From Planctomycetota bacterium (GTDB lineage: Bacteria; Planctomycetota; Uabimicrobiia; Uabimicrobiales; Uabimicrobiaceae), in contig JAJDCR010000131.1 in assembly GCA_029260735.1 (NCBI GenBank), positions 1 to 64,000 on the forward strand: a stretch of DNA of 64,000 bases, written 5' to 3'. The translations under genes were made by a program, and so were the position numbers. Below are positions 1-7,214 of the stretch, one piece after another (within the stretch, counting starts at the first letter, position 1; each line of letters begins with the position of its first letter). The notes under the pieces were generated by a model. The model worked only from the letters and a program-made list of their open reading frames with translations. It was not told where the DNA came from and ran no database searches.

Positions 1-50
1 GCTTCTATCCCCGATCGCATTTTGTATTTTTCTTTAAACTCACGAGTCTT

Positions 51-142
51 TCTTACACCAGGGAATAAATTCCCTGGCTACGTGCCACTGCCGCATTCGC
101 GGCAAAAAGAAAACTCAGAAAACTTTTTACACATGCATCAAA
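51..142 (+). repeat. 92-bp direct repeat, copy 1
   Basis: These 92 bases recur without a mismatch and in the same orientation at 41078-41169, 41 kb away. The repeat contains a 20-nt imperfect palindrome of the type CCAGGG-N8-CCCTGG (58-77) followed by CTACGTGCC, and a second small hairpin around CCGCATTCGCGG. The flanks of the two copies differ, so the boundaries are real. The CCAGGG hairpin plus CTACGTGCC also occurs at 14844-14872, so the unit belongs to a dispersed family. No open reading frame in it looks like a protein. Confidence 0.9.
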
Positions 143-174
143 CTTAGTCTCAATAATTGCAAAATCTTGCTTGC

Positions 175-226
175 TGTGGTGATGATTCATCCTCTAAGCT
201 AAAGACTTAGAGGTTTTCTCACCACA
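175..226. repeat. Nested double hairpin in gene-free leader region
   Basis: An outer stem pairs TGTGGTGA (175-182) with TCACCACA (219-226). It encloses a perfect inner stem pairing CCTCTAAG (191-198) with CTTAGAGG (206-213), which is followed by TTTT. The inner stem and T-run could act as a rightward intrinsic terminator for a gene left of the window. The two nested perfect stems could also be a structured RNA or a repeat element. Confidence 0.5.
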
Positions 227-290
227 TTCTTATAAAGGTAAAGAGGCATTTTATACTTTATCTTAAGCTCGCAAAGAAAACAACTTTTTG

Positions 291-317
291 AATTTGCTCG
301 ACAGTGTCGAGCAAATT
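291..317. repeat. Perfect 27-nt palindrome
   Basis: AATTTGCTCGACA (291-303) is followed by one central base and its exact reverse complement (305-317). A 13-bp perfect dyad with a 1-nt centre suits a dimeric protein-binding site or cruciform better than an RNA hairpin. No gene starts within 490 bases on either strand, so no regulated gene can be named. Confidence 0.6.
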
Positions 318-811
318 GAAACATAAAATGAAACATATAATTGTTTTGCTGCAAAAAAGAAAACAAGATTTACTCTAATAACTAGTCAATGACTATGATC
401 ATAGATAGCTTGAAAGAATGTGCCAAAGGGAAAAATGATGCTGGTTTATCCTACCAGAGGAAATTTAGCTCGGTAAACCTAATCACCCTTAATAGAGTAT
501 TGTTGTGGTTAAAAGTGCATTTATCACCAATATAATTTTTTTTATCTTTTTATTTTTTTTTATCTTGATAAAAGAAGAAAGTTCACTATAGTTGAGACAG
601 CTAATAAAAAATTTGCTTTAAGCATTACTCTTAAAATAAAAAGAAGTATTTAGAATAAATTTTTGATGTCTAAAATTTACTGGATACTTCTTTTTTAATG
701 TTTATTTTCAGACTCTAAGGGGAATCTTCTAAGCGGATAATTTTTCAAAAACATCAGTAAATTAGAACTGTAGCCAGTCAAGTTTTCTGACTGGGCCAGA
801 AAGGAACAAAG
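318..811. other. Gene-free stretch with RNA-like inverted repeats
   Basis: No convincing coding sequence is seen. At about 425-491 short complementary segments (AAGGG/CCCTT, CTGGT/ACCAG, GGTTTA/TAAACC) could form a compact fold. They overlap one another, and I could not match them to a known riboswitch or small RNA. At 639-694 an 11-bp stem (AAAAGAAGTAT with ATACTTCTTTT) with an inner stem is followed by T residues and looks like a rightward terminator. Just before the gene at 812, CCAGTCA (774-780) and TGACTGG (788-794) form a leader hairpin directly upstream of the ribosome binding site. Confidence 0.4.
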
Positions 812-1621
812 ATGAAGGTTTATTTTGTTATTATTACTCTAATGTTTTTCAGTGTAATATCTTATGGTGATGTAATAATTGGGATAACAAATGGAAGCAA
901 TCCAGAACTATTCGAGATAAATCTCGTAAGTGAAGTTGTCACATCAATTGGGACTGTGAACGGTGCTTTTGCATCTTTTTCAGGTTTAGCAAATGTAGGT
1001 GGTCAAACATTTGCTACGGATATTTTTGTGTCTGGCGATCCTAATCAATTTGGGGCTATCGATGGTACAACTTACAACGGTTTAAATGACCAAGGTGGTA
1101 GCAACAACATGTTTGCACTTGCAGGTGATGATAATGCTGGTCTTCTTTATACCATTGACGCTGAAGATTCCTTCAAGCTAAAATCTATCTCAACAGATGG
1201 TTCTGTTATAACTTCTATTGGGACTGGGGGGGGAGGGAATAACTTCTCAGGCATGGCCTTTGACAATAACACTAATACACTGTATGCTTTAGCTGCAAAT
1301 GCTACTGGAGACTTGTTTACATTTGATACTACGACAGGAGTAGGTACACTTGTTGGTTCCACAGGTATATCCGCAGGCGATTTAATTCTTGGATTAGCAT
1401 TCGATAATACCTCTAACACTTTGCTGCTAGGAAATTCAACGGGATTGTTCTCCGTAGACACTAATACTGGGGCAGCTAACTTTCTTTTTGATCTGGGTGG
1501 TCGTCAAGTTGAGGGATTAGCAGCATTTTCGGGGGGAGTATCTGTACCAGAGCCATCAACTTACCTAGCTATGCTTCTAGGTTTAGCACTGACACTTGGA
1601 ATTAGAAAACGCGAAAAATAA
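812..1621 (+). CDS. PEP-CTERM sorting-domain protein, beta-propeller-like
   Basis: A 269-residue exported protein of unknown function. It starts with a signal peptide (about residues 1-19, hydrophobic, ending SYG) and ends with a PEP-CTERM tail: VPEPSTYLA, a hydrophobic helix, then a basic RKREK end. Such tails are recognised by an exosortase, which would anchor or release the protein at the cell surface. The body is rich in Gly, Asn and Thr with recurring short motifs (GLAFDN, LYALA, TNTLL), consistent with a repetitive beta structure such as a propeller; this fold is inferred. AAAGGAAC precedes the ATG. A run of eight G residues (1226-1233) lies in frame inside a Gly-rich stretch. No exosortase gene is in the window. 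A leader hairpin (774-794) lies just upstream. Confidence 0.85.
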   Translation: MKVYFVIITLMFFSVISYGDVIIGITNGSNPELFEINLVSEVVTSIGTVNGAFASFSGLANVGGQTFATDIFVSGDPNQFGAIDGTTYNGLNDQGGSNNMFALAGDDNAGLLYTIDAEDSFKLKSISTDGSVITSIGTGGGGNNFSGMAFDNNTNTLYALAANATGDLFTFDTTTGVGTLVGSTGISAGDLILGLAFDNTSNTLLLGNSTGLFSVDTNTGAANFLFDLGGRQVEGLAAFSGGVSVPEPSTYLAMLLGLALTLGIRKREK

Positions 1622-1819
1622 ACAATAAGCTAAACAAGATTAAATGATTGATCAAGAAGTCGCTAAGAGAGTCAGACAATACCCTCTTTTTTTATATCCT
1701 AGACTCTCAACCACGCAAACTGTTAGAATCAGAAATTTTATACCTTTAATTTCCTAGAAAGTAGGCCGCGTGCATGGTATACTTACCTAGCTCTACTTTA
1801 CATTCTTCAGGAGATTATA

Positions 1820-2623
1820 ATGGCTAAATATATTATTTTATTTGTTCTTGTCTTTTTGCCAGCTCTTACATTTGCTAACTTAGTCGATGATTTTTCCAGC
1901 GGCTTAGATGCTTGGACATTGCAACGGAGACCTGGTGATTTTGTTGAAAATCCAGGAGGACAACCCGTCGTTTCTATTTTAAGTAACGGTCAGACTGATA
2001 CTGTGGCAACTTTTAATACGGCTGGGGTTGTTAATGATTTTGATATAGCAGTCTCTTTTGCTGGCGCAAGCAACATGACTGGTAACGACTCTTACGGCTT
2101 AGTTTTTGGCCTGCAAGATGCTAATAACTACTACATTGCTCACTTATTTCCAGGCTTTCCTGGCAGTGCCTTTCGCGTACAAAAGATGGTCAATGGCTCT
2201 CTTCAGGCAGTTTTTCCTGGATCAACCAGTGATCACAATGTGGGATTTACCTTTGCTCGCGGCGATGGTAGTATAGCACCTGATGCTTTGAGAGTTACGA
2301 GAACAGGGAATAATTTTGAAGCTTTTGTCGCCGATAGCTCTGCTGGCGACTGGCAAAGTTTTAGTGGTAGCTCTTGGATCGATAGCACTTTTGCGGCTGG
2401 CTCTGTCGGAATTGGCGAGCGTTTTAATTCTACCTCTAACCCTACCGGTACTCGTTTTGCCATGTTTGGAACGGGTGACTTAGGAATAGATGAGGTTTTG
2501 TTGTCTACGGATAACCTTCTTGGCGATAGCACTTCTAATTTTTCTTCCCCCGTTCCTGAACCATCGACCACTCTATTACTACTTATGGGTCTACTCTTAG
2601 GCCTAACACCTCTACGTAAATAG
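1820..2623 (+). CDS. PEP-CTERM protein with lectin/LamG-like body
   Basis: A 267-residue exported protein. Residues 1-19 form a signal peptide (cleavage after TFA) and the C-terminus is a PEP-CTERM tail (VPEPSTTLL, hydrophobic helix, LRK). The body begins DDFSSGLDAW and carries alternating beta-strand patterns (YGLVFGLQDANNYY, DALRVTRTGNNFEAF, GSVGIGERF) typical of concanavalin-like glycan-binding or DUF1080-like sandwich domains. The family assignment is approximate. AGGAG seven bases before the ATG decides the start. Part of this gene (2011-2086) is duplicated as a remnant at 3781-3856, showing that a second copy once stood upstream of the Nramp-like gene. Confidence 0.85.
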   Translation: MAKYIILFVLVFLPALTFANLVDDFSSGLDAWTLQRRPGDFVENPGGQPVVSILSNGQTDTVATFNTAGVVNDFDIAVSFAGASNMTGNDSYGLVFGLQDANNYYIAHLFPGFPGSAFRVQKMVNGSLQAVFPGSTSDHNVGFTFARGDGSIAPDALRVTRTGNNFEAFVADSSAGDWQSFSGSSWIDSTFAAGSVGIGERFNSTSNPTGTRFAMFGTGDLGIDEVLLSTDNLLGDSTSNFSSPVPEPSTTLLLLMGLLLGLTPLRK

Positions 2624-2734
2624 TAGATATCCATTTGACGAGTTGCCTCAGAAGAGAGTTGCCGTTTCATGAGTTGCTTTCTTCTGAAGCAAAATAAAGA
2701 GTCAAACCCTCCAAAAACTTACCTTTCTTCTCTT

Positions 2735-2880
2735 CTAAAAAAGGTTTTGGACATAAATAAATCAGGCCAGTAATGGGTACAACTGCAAGGACAAGACCTG
2801 ATAGAAAATAATACGCCTATTTTTAGAGGCAGCCCGTTTGGAGAGCTTTGGGGATATGGATTTTGACTGCGATGGAGAGC
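2735..2880 (-). pseudogene. Remnant of the C-terminus of an Nramp-like transporter
   Basis: The minus strand encodes a degraded copy of the last ~45 residues of the transporter at 4059-5519. IHIPKALQ, SGLVLAVVPI and TGL are recognisable, but two in-frame stop codons interrupt it and the last residues are frameshifted. The rest of the gene is missing. DNA similarity begins at the shared CTAAAAAA-GG/GA-TTTTGGACATAAATA block (2735-2759 against 4059-4083). It is the decayed partner of the intact gene and one half of a reciprocal duplication scar. Confidence 0.8.
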
Positions 2881-2898
2881 GGGTATGTAAAAAGATGT

Positions 2899-2940
2899 AA
2901 AAAAATAGCCAGCTAGATTAAATTAGCTGGCTACTTTCTT
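2899..2940. terminator. Bidirectional intrinsic terminator
   Basis: A perfect 10-bp stem, TAGCCAGCTA (2906-2915) with TAGCTGGCTA (2924-2933), has an 8-nt loop. It is flanked by an A-run on the left and a T-rich run on the right, so it works in both directions. On the minus strand it lies 26 bases past the stop codon of the PEP-CTERM gene at 2959-3654. Confidence 0.75.
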
Positions 2941-2958
2941 TTTATAACTTGACTGCTA

Positions 2959-3654
2959 TCATTTTTTTCGTAAGGGTAAGCAAGCAAGAAACCCTACTAA
3001 AAGAAAAATGCATGTAGAAGGCTCAGGGACAGCATTTACGTCCTCTGTCACGACTATCGAGTTTAAATTATTATCAAACAACAGGGTTGTTCCACCTGTG
3101 AATGGGTTGTAAAAAGCTAGAGAAAAATCACCAACACCATTTGTCAGAGGATTTGCTTCCATAGGGCCACTAAATGATTGTTGGATTCTATCTCTGGTAT
3201 AGCGAATGGAAGAACCCAATGCTATTAAGACCGCTTCGAAGCTATCTAAAGCAGTGGCATTTCCGGGAGTAGCTTCAAGAACTAAAAGAGCATCTCCGGT
3301 AAAACTACTAAGAAGGTCTAAGTCTGTTTGGCTAAATAACGTAGGTTGATCGAAATTTTGTGAGGATATAACAACTAAGTCAGAATTATTTAAGTCATTA
3401 GAATTAATTGCAAAAGTACCAGGATTGGTCACAGTCACACCAGCTTGATTATTGTACAATGCGGGAAGTTGTGCAACTCCTCTACCACCACCTAAAAACA
3501 AGACATTCTGGGAATTTCCTAACACGTTTAAATAGAACTGATCATTAGAGCTATTTTCAGCATTTACATCACCAATAATAGTAACAGTTCCTGCAAATAT
3601 AGCATTTGAGCTACACAGAAGAAGCCCCAACAAAAGGTATTTTATAAAATTCAT
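2959..3654 (-). CDS. PEP-CTERM sorting-domain protein
   Basis: A 231-residue exported protein of unknown function. I start it at the ATG at 3654 because GGAGAG lies just upstream and the signal peptide (MNFIKYLLLGLLLCSSNAIFA) begins there; an in-frame upstream ATG at 3744 would add 30 AT-rich residues and spoil the signal. The middle has a Rossmann-like look (VTIIGDV, VLFLGGG, DLVVISSQ, DALLVLEA), resembling the glutamine-amidotransferase-like fold seen in the PEP-CTERM protein at 62478-63203, though that link is weak. The tail is VPEPSTCIF, helix, LRKK. It sits between the two remnants of the local duplication and is followed by a clear hairpin terminator. Confidence 0.82.
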   Translation of the reverse strand: MNFIKYLLLGLLLCSSNAIFAGTVTIIGDVNAENSSNDQFYLNVLGNSQNVLFLGGGRGVAQLPALYNNQAGVTVTNPGTFAINSNDLNNSDLVVISSQNFDQPTLFSQTDLDLLSSFTGDALLVLEATPGNATALDSFEAVLIALGSSIRYTRDRIQQSFSGPMEANPLTNGVGDFSLAFYNPFTGGTTLLFDNNLNSIVVTEDVNAVPEPSTCIFLLVGFLACLPLRKK

Positions 3655-4058
3655 TGTCTCTCCAATTATTAAAGAATACTTTAGTTTGTATAGTCGCAAT
3701 ATTATATATATTTCCTTTAATAAAGAAAACTTGTAATAAATCAATATTAACTAAAAATAAGAAATATTACAAGGGGCAAATTTTAATACGGCTGGAGTTG
3801 TTAATGATTTTGATATAGCGGCCTCTTTTGCTAGCGCAAGCAACATGACTGGTAACATTTAATCTAGGCCCATATTTTATAAAGTTTAGTCGCACCAGGC
3901 AGTAGCATCAAATCAAGCTGTAGCCTTTGTATTTTCTTCCCCTCCGGTGGATTTTGAGTAGAAAAGAATTTCACGCAAAGGCGCACTCTTTTCACTTTAC
4001 CTTAAAAATATGCAAATCCAAATGCGTGTTTTTCTTCTTATTTTTTCTATCCTTATCT
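3655..4058. other. Intergenic region with duplication scar
   Basis: This stretch holds the promoter region of the minus-strand PEP-CTERM gene (AT-rich, 3655-3770), then the plus-strand remnant described separately (3773-3862), then about 200 bases in which I see no gene or clear structure before the end of the transporter gene. Confidence 0.5.
3773..3862 (+). pseudogene. Fragment of the lectin-like PEP-CTERM gene
   Basis: Bases 3781-3856 match 2011-2086 of the gene at 1820-2623 with only a few substitutions, and read in frame as NFNTAGVVNDF-DIAASFASASN followed by MTGNI and a stop. There is no start, signal peptide or tail. It is a relic of a second copy of that gene, located upstream of the intact Nramp-like gene just as the intact copy is upstream of the Nramp-like remnant. 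Confidence 0.85.
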
Positions 4059-5519
4059 CTAAAAAAGATTTTGGACATAAATAACCAAGCCAATAATGGG
4101 CACAACCGTAAGAACGAGACCAGATATAAATACGCCTACTTTGAGAGGCATTCCCATTTGGAGAGCTTTGGGGATATGAATTTTGTCAGAATAGAGCATG
4201 GCAAAGCACCATAGGCCACAGGTTAAAGCCGATCCGACAAGTGCTCCTGGGGTTATAAGGACGACTGGGTTTTTGTCAAGAGTCCAGAGTAATATCAAAC
4301 CTCCGCCCCCACACCACAGTATCGTTGCCAAACGAAATTTTTTCATAGGAACATCTTTAAAACGTGGCATCGCTGCGATAACACATTCACGAGTAGACCA
4401 ACTATAAAGTTCATAAGCTCCGAAGATCGTTCCAAAAAAAGTGAAGAAAATACCTGTCTTATAGATAAAAGAAAGAAATGTTTGCAGTATGGCGGGCTGG
4501 TCGCTGTTCACGAGATATCCGAGTTGTACAGTCAGAAGTTCGAATCCTGTCGGGATTTGCATGTTAGGATGAAGTACGGCCGCTCCTAAAATAATGAACA
4601 TGTAGGTAAAGGCCAATACACAAAAGAAAGATATGGTTATGTCGATAAGAGGAGCGCGTAGCCAACGACGAGCGAGAGTGATGTTTTCTTCGGAGGTACA
4701 AATTGCTTCGGGGGAGAAATTTTTGCTAGCTACTTCATGTTCCATCATTCCCCATTTTTTGTTTCTTAATAAGCCTATATAGCCCAGGTAATCTTGGCTA
4801 CCGCCACCGATCATTCCTAAATAAACTGCCATTTCTATCCAGGCGTGGCGATTTTGAAAAAGGGGATATTTCTCTAAGACCCAATCCTGGTAGACAGGTA
4901 CACTCGGAATAAAGGAGCCTGTAATGATTTTCATTAATTCGGGGGAAGAGGCTACCGCAGCAATTGTCATGCACAAAAGCAAAAGAGATATCAAAATAGT
5001 TTGGAATTTTTCTAGAAACTTATAGCTTTGGAACCACGTAAAGATAATCGAGACAACCACAAAAATCGTCGCCCAAACTTTCCCAAAGAAGTTGAACTGG
5101 TCCGCATTTGCCATATCAGGATATCCAACTACCCAGTTAGTAAAGTCTCCGAGCATTTTAGGTAGCCCAGCTCCCAACCACAGAGGCATCCAGAGTATGG
5201 TCATAATAGCAATAAACCAGACAAACCAGCCTTTAGGTCCAGGTAATTCTCTCCAGCTTTCTAAAGGGTGCATCCCTGTTAAAGTGATAAATCTAGCGCC
5301 ACTGTAGACCTGAAACCCTTTCATGATAGTGCCGAGGACAAAACACCAAAGGATGGTATAACCGAAGATAGCTCCTCCTCTGGAAGCAAAAATCGTTTCT
5401 CCACTACCTAGAGTTACACTGGCCATAATAGCCCCAGCGCCAAATATTTTCAGAAATCCCGAAAAGGATTTTGGCTGTAATTCATCAGAAAGAGGCGGGT
5501 ATTTGATTAAATTAGACAT
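4059..5519 (-). CDS. Nramp/SLC11-like divalent-metal transporter homologue
   Basis: A 486-residue inner-membrane protein with about eleven hydrophobic segments, the length and topology of the Nramp (SLC11) family. The first membrane segment reads FGAGAIMASVTLGSGE, so the classical metal-binding DPGN motif is replaced by a GSGE-type motif. The region matching the second unwound helix reads GMIGGGSQDYLGY in place of the MPH motif. This is the divergent Nramp-like subgroup, and the transported ion cannot be assumed to be Mn or Fe. GGAGG precedes the ATG. It appears monocistronic. A decayed copy of its C-terminus lies at 2735-2880. Confidence 0.8.
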   Translation of the reverse strand: MSNLIKYPPLSDELQPKSFSGFLKIFGAGAIMASVTLGSGETIFASRGGAIFGYTILWCFVLGTIMKGFQVYSGARFITLTGMHPLESWRELPGPKGWFVWFIAIMTILWMPLWLGAGLPKMLGDFTNWVVGYPDMANADQFNFFGKVWATIFVVVSIIFTWFQSYKFLEKFQTILISLLLLCMTIAAVASSPELMKIITGSFIPSVPVYQDWVLEKYPLFQNRHAWIEMAVYLGMIGGGSQDYLGYIGLLRNKKWGMMEHEVASKNFSPEAICTSEENITLARRWLRAPLIDITISFFCVLAFTYMFIILGAAVLHPNMQIPTGFELLTVQLGYLVNSDQPAILQTFLSFIYKTGIFFTFFGTIFGAYELYSWSTRECVIAAMPRFKDVPMKKFRLATILWCGGGGLILLWTLDKNPVVLITPGALVGSALTCGLWCFAMLYSDKIHIPKALQMGMPLKVGVFISGLVLTVVPIIGLVIYVQNLF

Positions 5520-5884
5520 ACAACCTCCAATTAAAATACTTTAGAAAGCCATAGTTTTTTTATTGTACCGCAGCTGTTGCCTTGAAACAACATGGGTATA
5601 ATTATAACTGCAATTGCTAAGAAAGGAAATTCCTTTTTGGGACCTGAGATTACCAAATGAGTTTGGTAGTGAAGTTAATTGGTGGAACCTGAATAGGTTT
5701 TCTAAAATTCCAAATTGAGAGAGAATCAAGTGCCAAGTTATAATTCTCTAGAAATTTCATTATTGATTTTTCCTCATAGTTTTTGGCAATATATTATTAA
5801 GGCGTATCTGCATTCCACTTTTTGTTCTTGTTACAATATCTTTTAGATTTGTCACTACAACCATTAAAGCCAGAAAATCGAAAT
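5520..5884. other. Divergent intergenic region
   Basis: This lies between two divergently transcribed genes and should hold both promoters. The only structure seen is a small perfect hairpin, TACCAAA (5651-5657) with TTTGGTA (5662-5668). A short minus-strand reading frame (5541-5729) has no ribosome binding site or recognisable features and is not called. Confidence 0.4.
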
Positions 5885-6547
5885 ATGCACAAATTTATCC
5901 CTTACCAAGAATATAAAGAATATCCTAGCAATGAAATGAAAAAACGTGCCCAAGATTTTTACGAAGATCTGCGTAGGCGAAGAACGGTGAGGGAATTTTC
6001 TGATCGGCCTATTCCTAGAGAAATTATCGAGAATTGTTTACTTGCTGCAGGAACAGCTCCCAATGGAGCCAATCGCCAACCTTGGCATTTTGTGGTGGTT
6101 GAGTCTCCTGATATCAAAAGAAAAATCCGAGGAGCTGCTGAAGAGGAAGAAAAAACGTTTTATACAAAGCGGGCTACCGAGGATTGGTTAAATGCTTTAG
6201 AACCATTAGGAACAGATCAAAATAAACCGTTTCTGGAAATCGCTCCCTATCTCATTGTCATTTTTGGAGAAAGCTTTGAGCGGACGGAAGAGAATCAAAA
6301 AGTAAAGAATTACTATGTCACAGAATCCGTCGGAATTGCCACGGGAATCCTCATTACAGCGATTCATAACGCTGGTTTGGTTTCTCTCACTCATACTCCT
6401 AGCCCGATGAAATTCTTGAATCAAGTCTTAGGACGGCCCAACAACGAAAGACCTTTTTTAATCCTTGTCGTCGGGTATCCTGCGGAGAATACAGAGGTTC
6501 CTTCTATTGAGAAAAAATCGCTAGAGAAAATTGCTACATTTATTTAA
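5885..6547 (+). CDS. Iodotyrosine-deiodinase-like nitroreductase-family flavoprotein
   Basis: A 220-residue FMN enzyme of the nitroreductase superfamily, closest by motif to the iodotyrosine deiodinase (IYD) subgroup, which reductively dehalogenates halotyrosines. Visible signatures: [15 protein letters not shown] (30-44, FMN phosphate binding), [18 protein letters not shown] (55-72), [20 protein letters not shown], and [16 protein letters not shown]. The three residues that clamp the substrate zwitterion in mammalian IYD (Glu, Tyr, Lys) appear here as E89, Y93 and K114 with exactly the IYD spacing (4 and 21). The start at 5885 gives the usual length; an upstream TTG at 5822 has no ribosome site. 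It converges with the next gene, with a 10-base gap. The physiological substrate in a bacterium is unknown. Confidence 0.85.
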   Translation: MHKFIPYQEYKEYPSNEMKKRAQDFYEDLRRRRTVREFSDRPIPREIIENCLLAAGTAPNGANRQPWHFVVVESPDIKRKIRGAAEEEEKTFYTKRATEDWLNALEPLGTDQNKPFLEIAPYLIVIFGESFERTEENQKVKNYYVTESVGIATGILITAIHNAGLVSLTHTPSPMKFLNQVLGRPNNERPFLILVVGYPAENTEVPSIEKKSLEKIATFI

Positions 6548-6557
6548 AAAGCATTGT

Positions 6558-6974
6558 TTATTTCCAAAGAGCTAAGATAACAGAAATTCCCAATATCATG
6601 GCAACTTGGCTTCCCATCGCCAGCCAGAAAGCTGACCATCTCTTCAAAAAAGCATATCCAGGTAGACTAGTAGCAAGGGAAAACCCAATAGCGATATATA
6701 GCCCTAAAGTAATGGCTTCACTTAGTGAGCTAACAGACAACAACTGCTGCAAAATAGCAATACTCATTACCAAAAATGATGTGCAGACAAGAGCAACAGC
6801 ATATGTGTACATCGGGATTTCTTTTGTGTGCTCTTGTTTACTAATCGCTCCGTATTCTTTCGCCCAAGGTTCCCCCACCAAAACAACAAACCAGATCGTC
6901 GAGATCACTTGTCCTGCGATGATACTAACTCCAATAGCCAACCAATTTAATTCTGAAAAATTGATATCGATCAT
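6558..6974 (-). CDS. DUF1761-like four-helix membrane protein
   Basis: A 138-residue integral membrane protein with four hydrophobic segments. The pattern (NWLAIGVSIIAGQVISTIWFV near the N-terminus, a short loop with GEPWAKEYG, and a final GSQVAMILGISVIL helix) resembles the DUF1761 family of small membrane proteins of unknown function. AAAGGAAG lies six bases before the ATG. The gene is single and converges on the flavoprotein gene. No function can be assigned. Confidence 0.75.
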   Translation of the reverse strand: MIDINFSELNWLAIGVSIIAGQVISTIWFVVLVGEPWAKEYGAISKQEHTKEIPMYTYAVALVCTSFLVMSIAILQQLLSVSSLSEAITLGLYIAIGFSLATSLPGYAFLKRWSAFWLAMGSQVAMILGISVILALWK

Positions 6975-7214
6975 GTTACTTCCTTTAAAAACGGATAGTT
7001 CTGGTCTAAATTTTATTAGGAATAGGGAAACGCCCTAGAGAATCCCAAATAACATGCTAACAGATGTTTTTGATTTTCTCTACTGGATTTTGATTTCTAG
7101 ATAGTAATGTGAAAGATTTTTTTTATAATTTTCCATCACTAGGCTTCTTTTTTGATTATACTGGAGCACCACTAATAAATTATTCACTAATCCATGGTTC
7201 CCTGGGAGTATTAC

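Noticed and set aside
3968-3990. CACGCAAAGGCGCAC, recalling the conserved core of the c-di-GMP-I (GEMM) riboswitch
   Set aside because: The GGCAAACC part and the second stem are missing, and there is no downstream gene on that strand at a suitable distance.
4525-4550. A GTTCGAATCC segment resembling a tRNA T-arm
   Set aside because: It lies inside the transporter gene, and no acceptor or anticodon arms can be drawn around it.
5541-5729. A 62-codon minus-strand frame upstream of the transporter
   Set aside because: No ribosome site, no recognisable features, and it would lie in the promoter region of the transporter gene.
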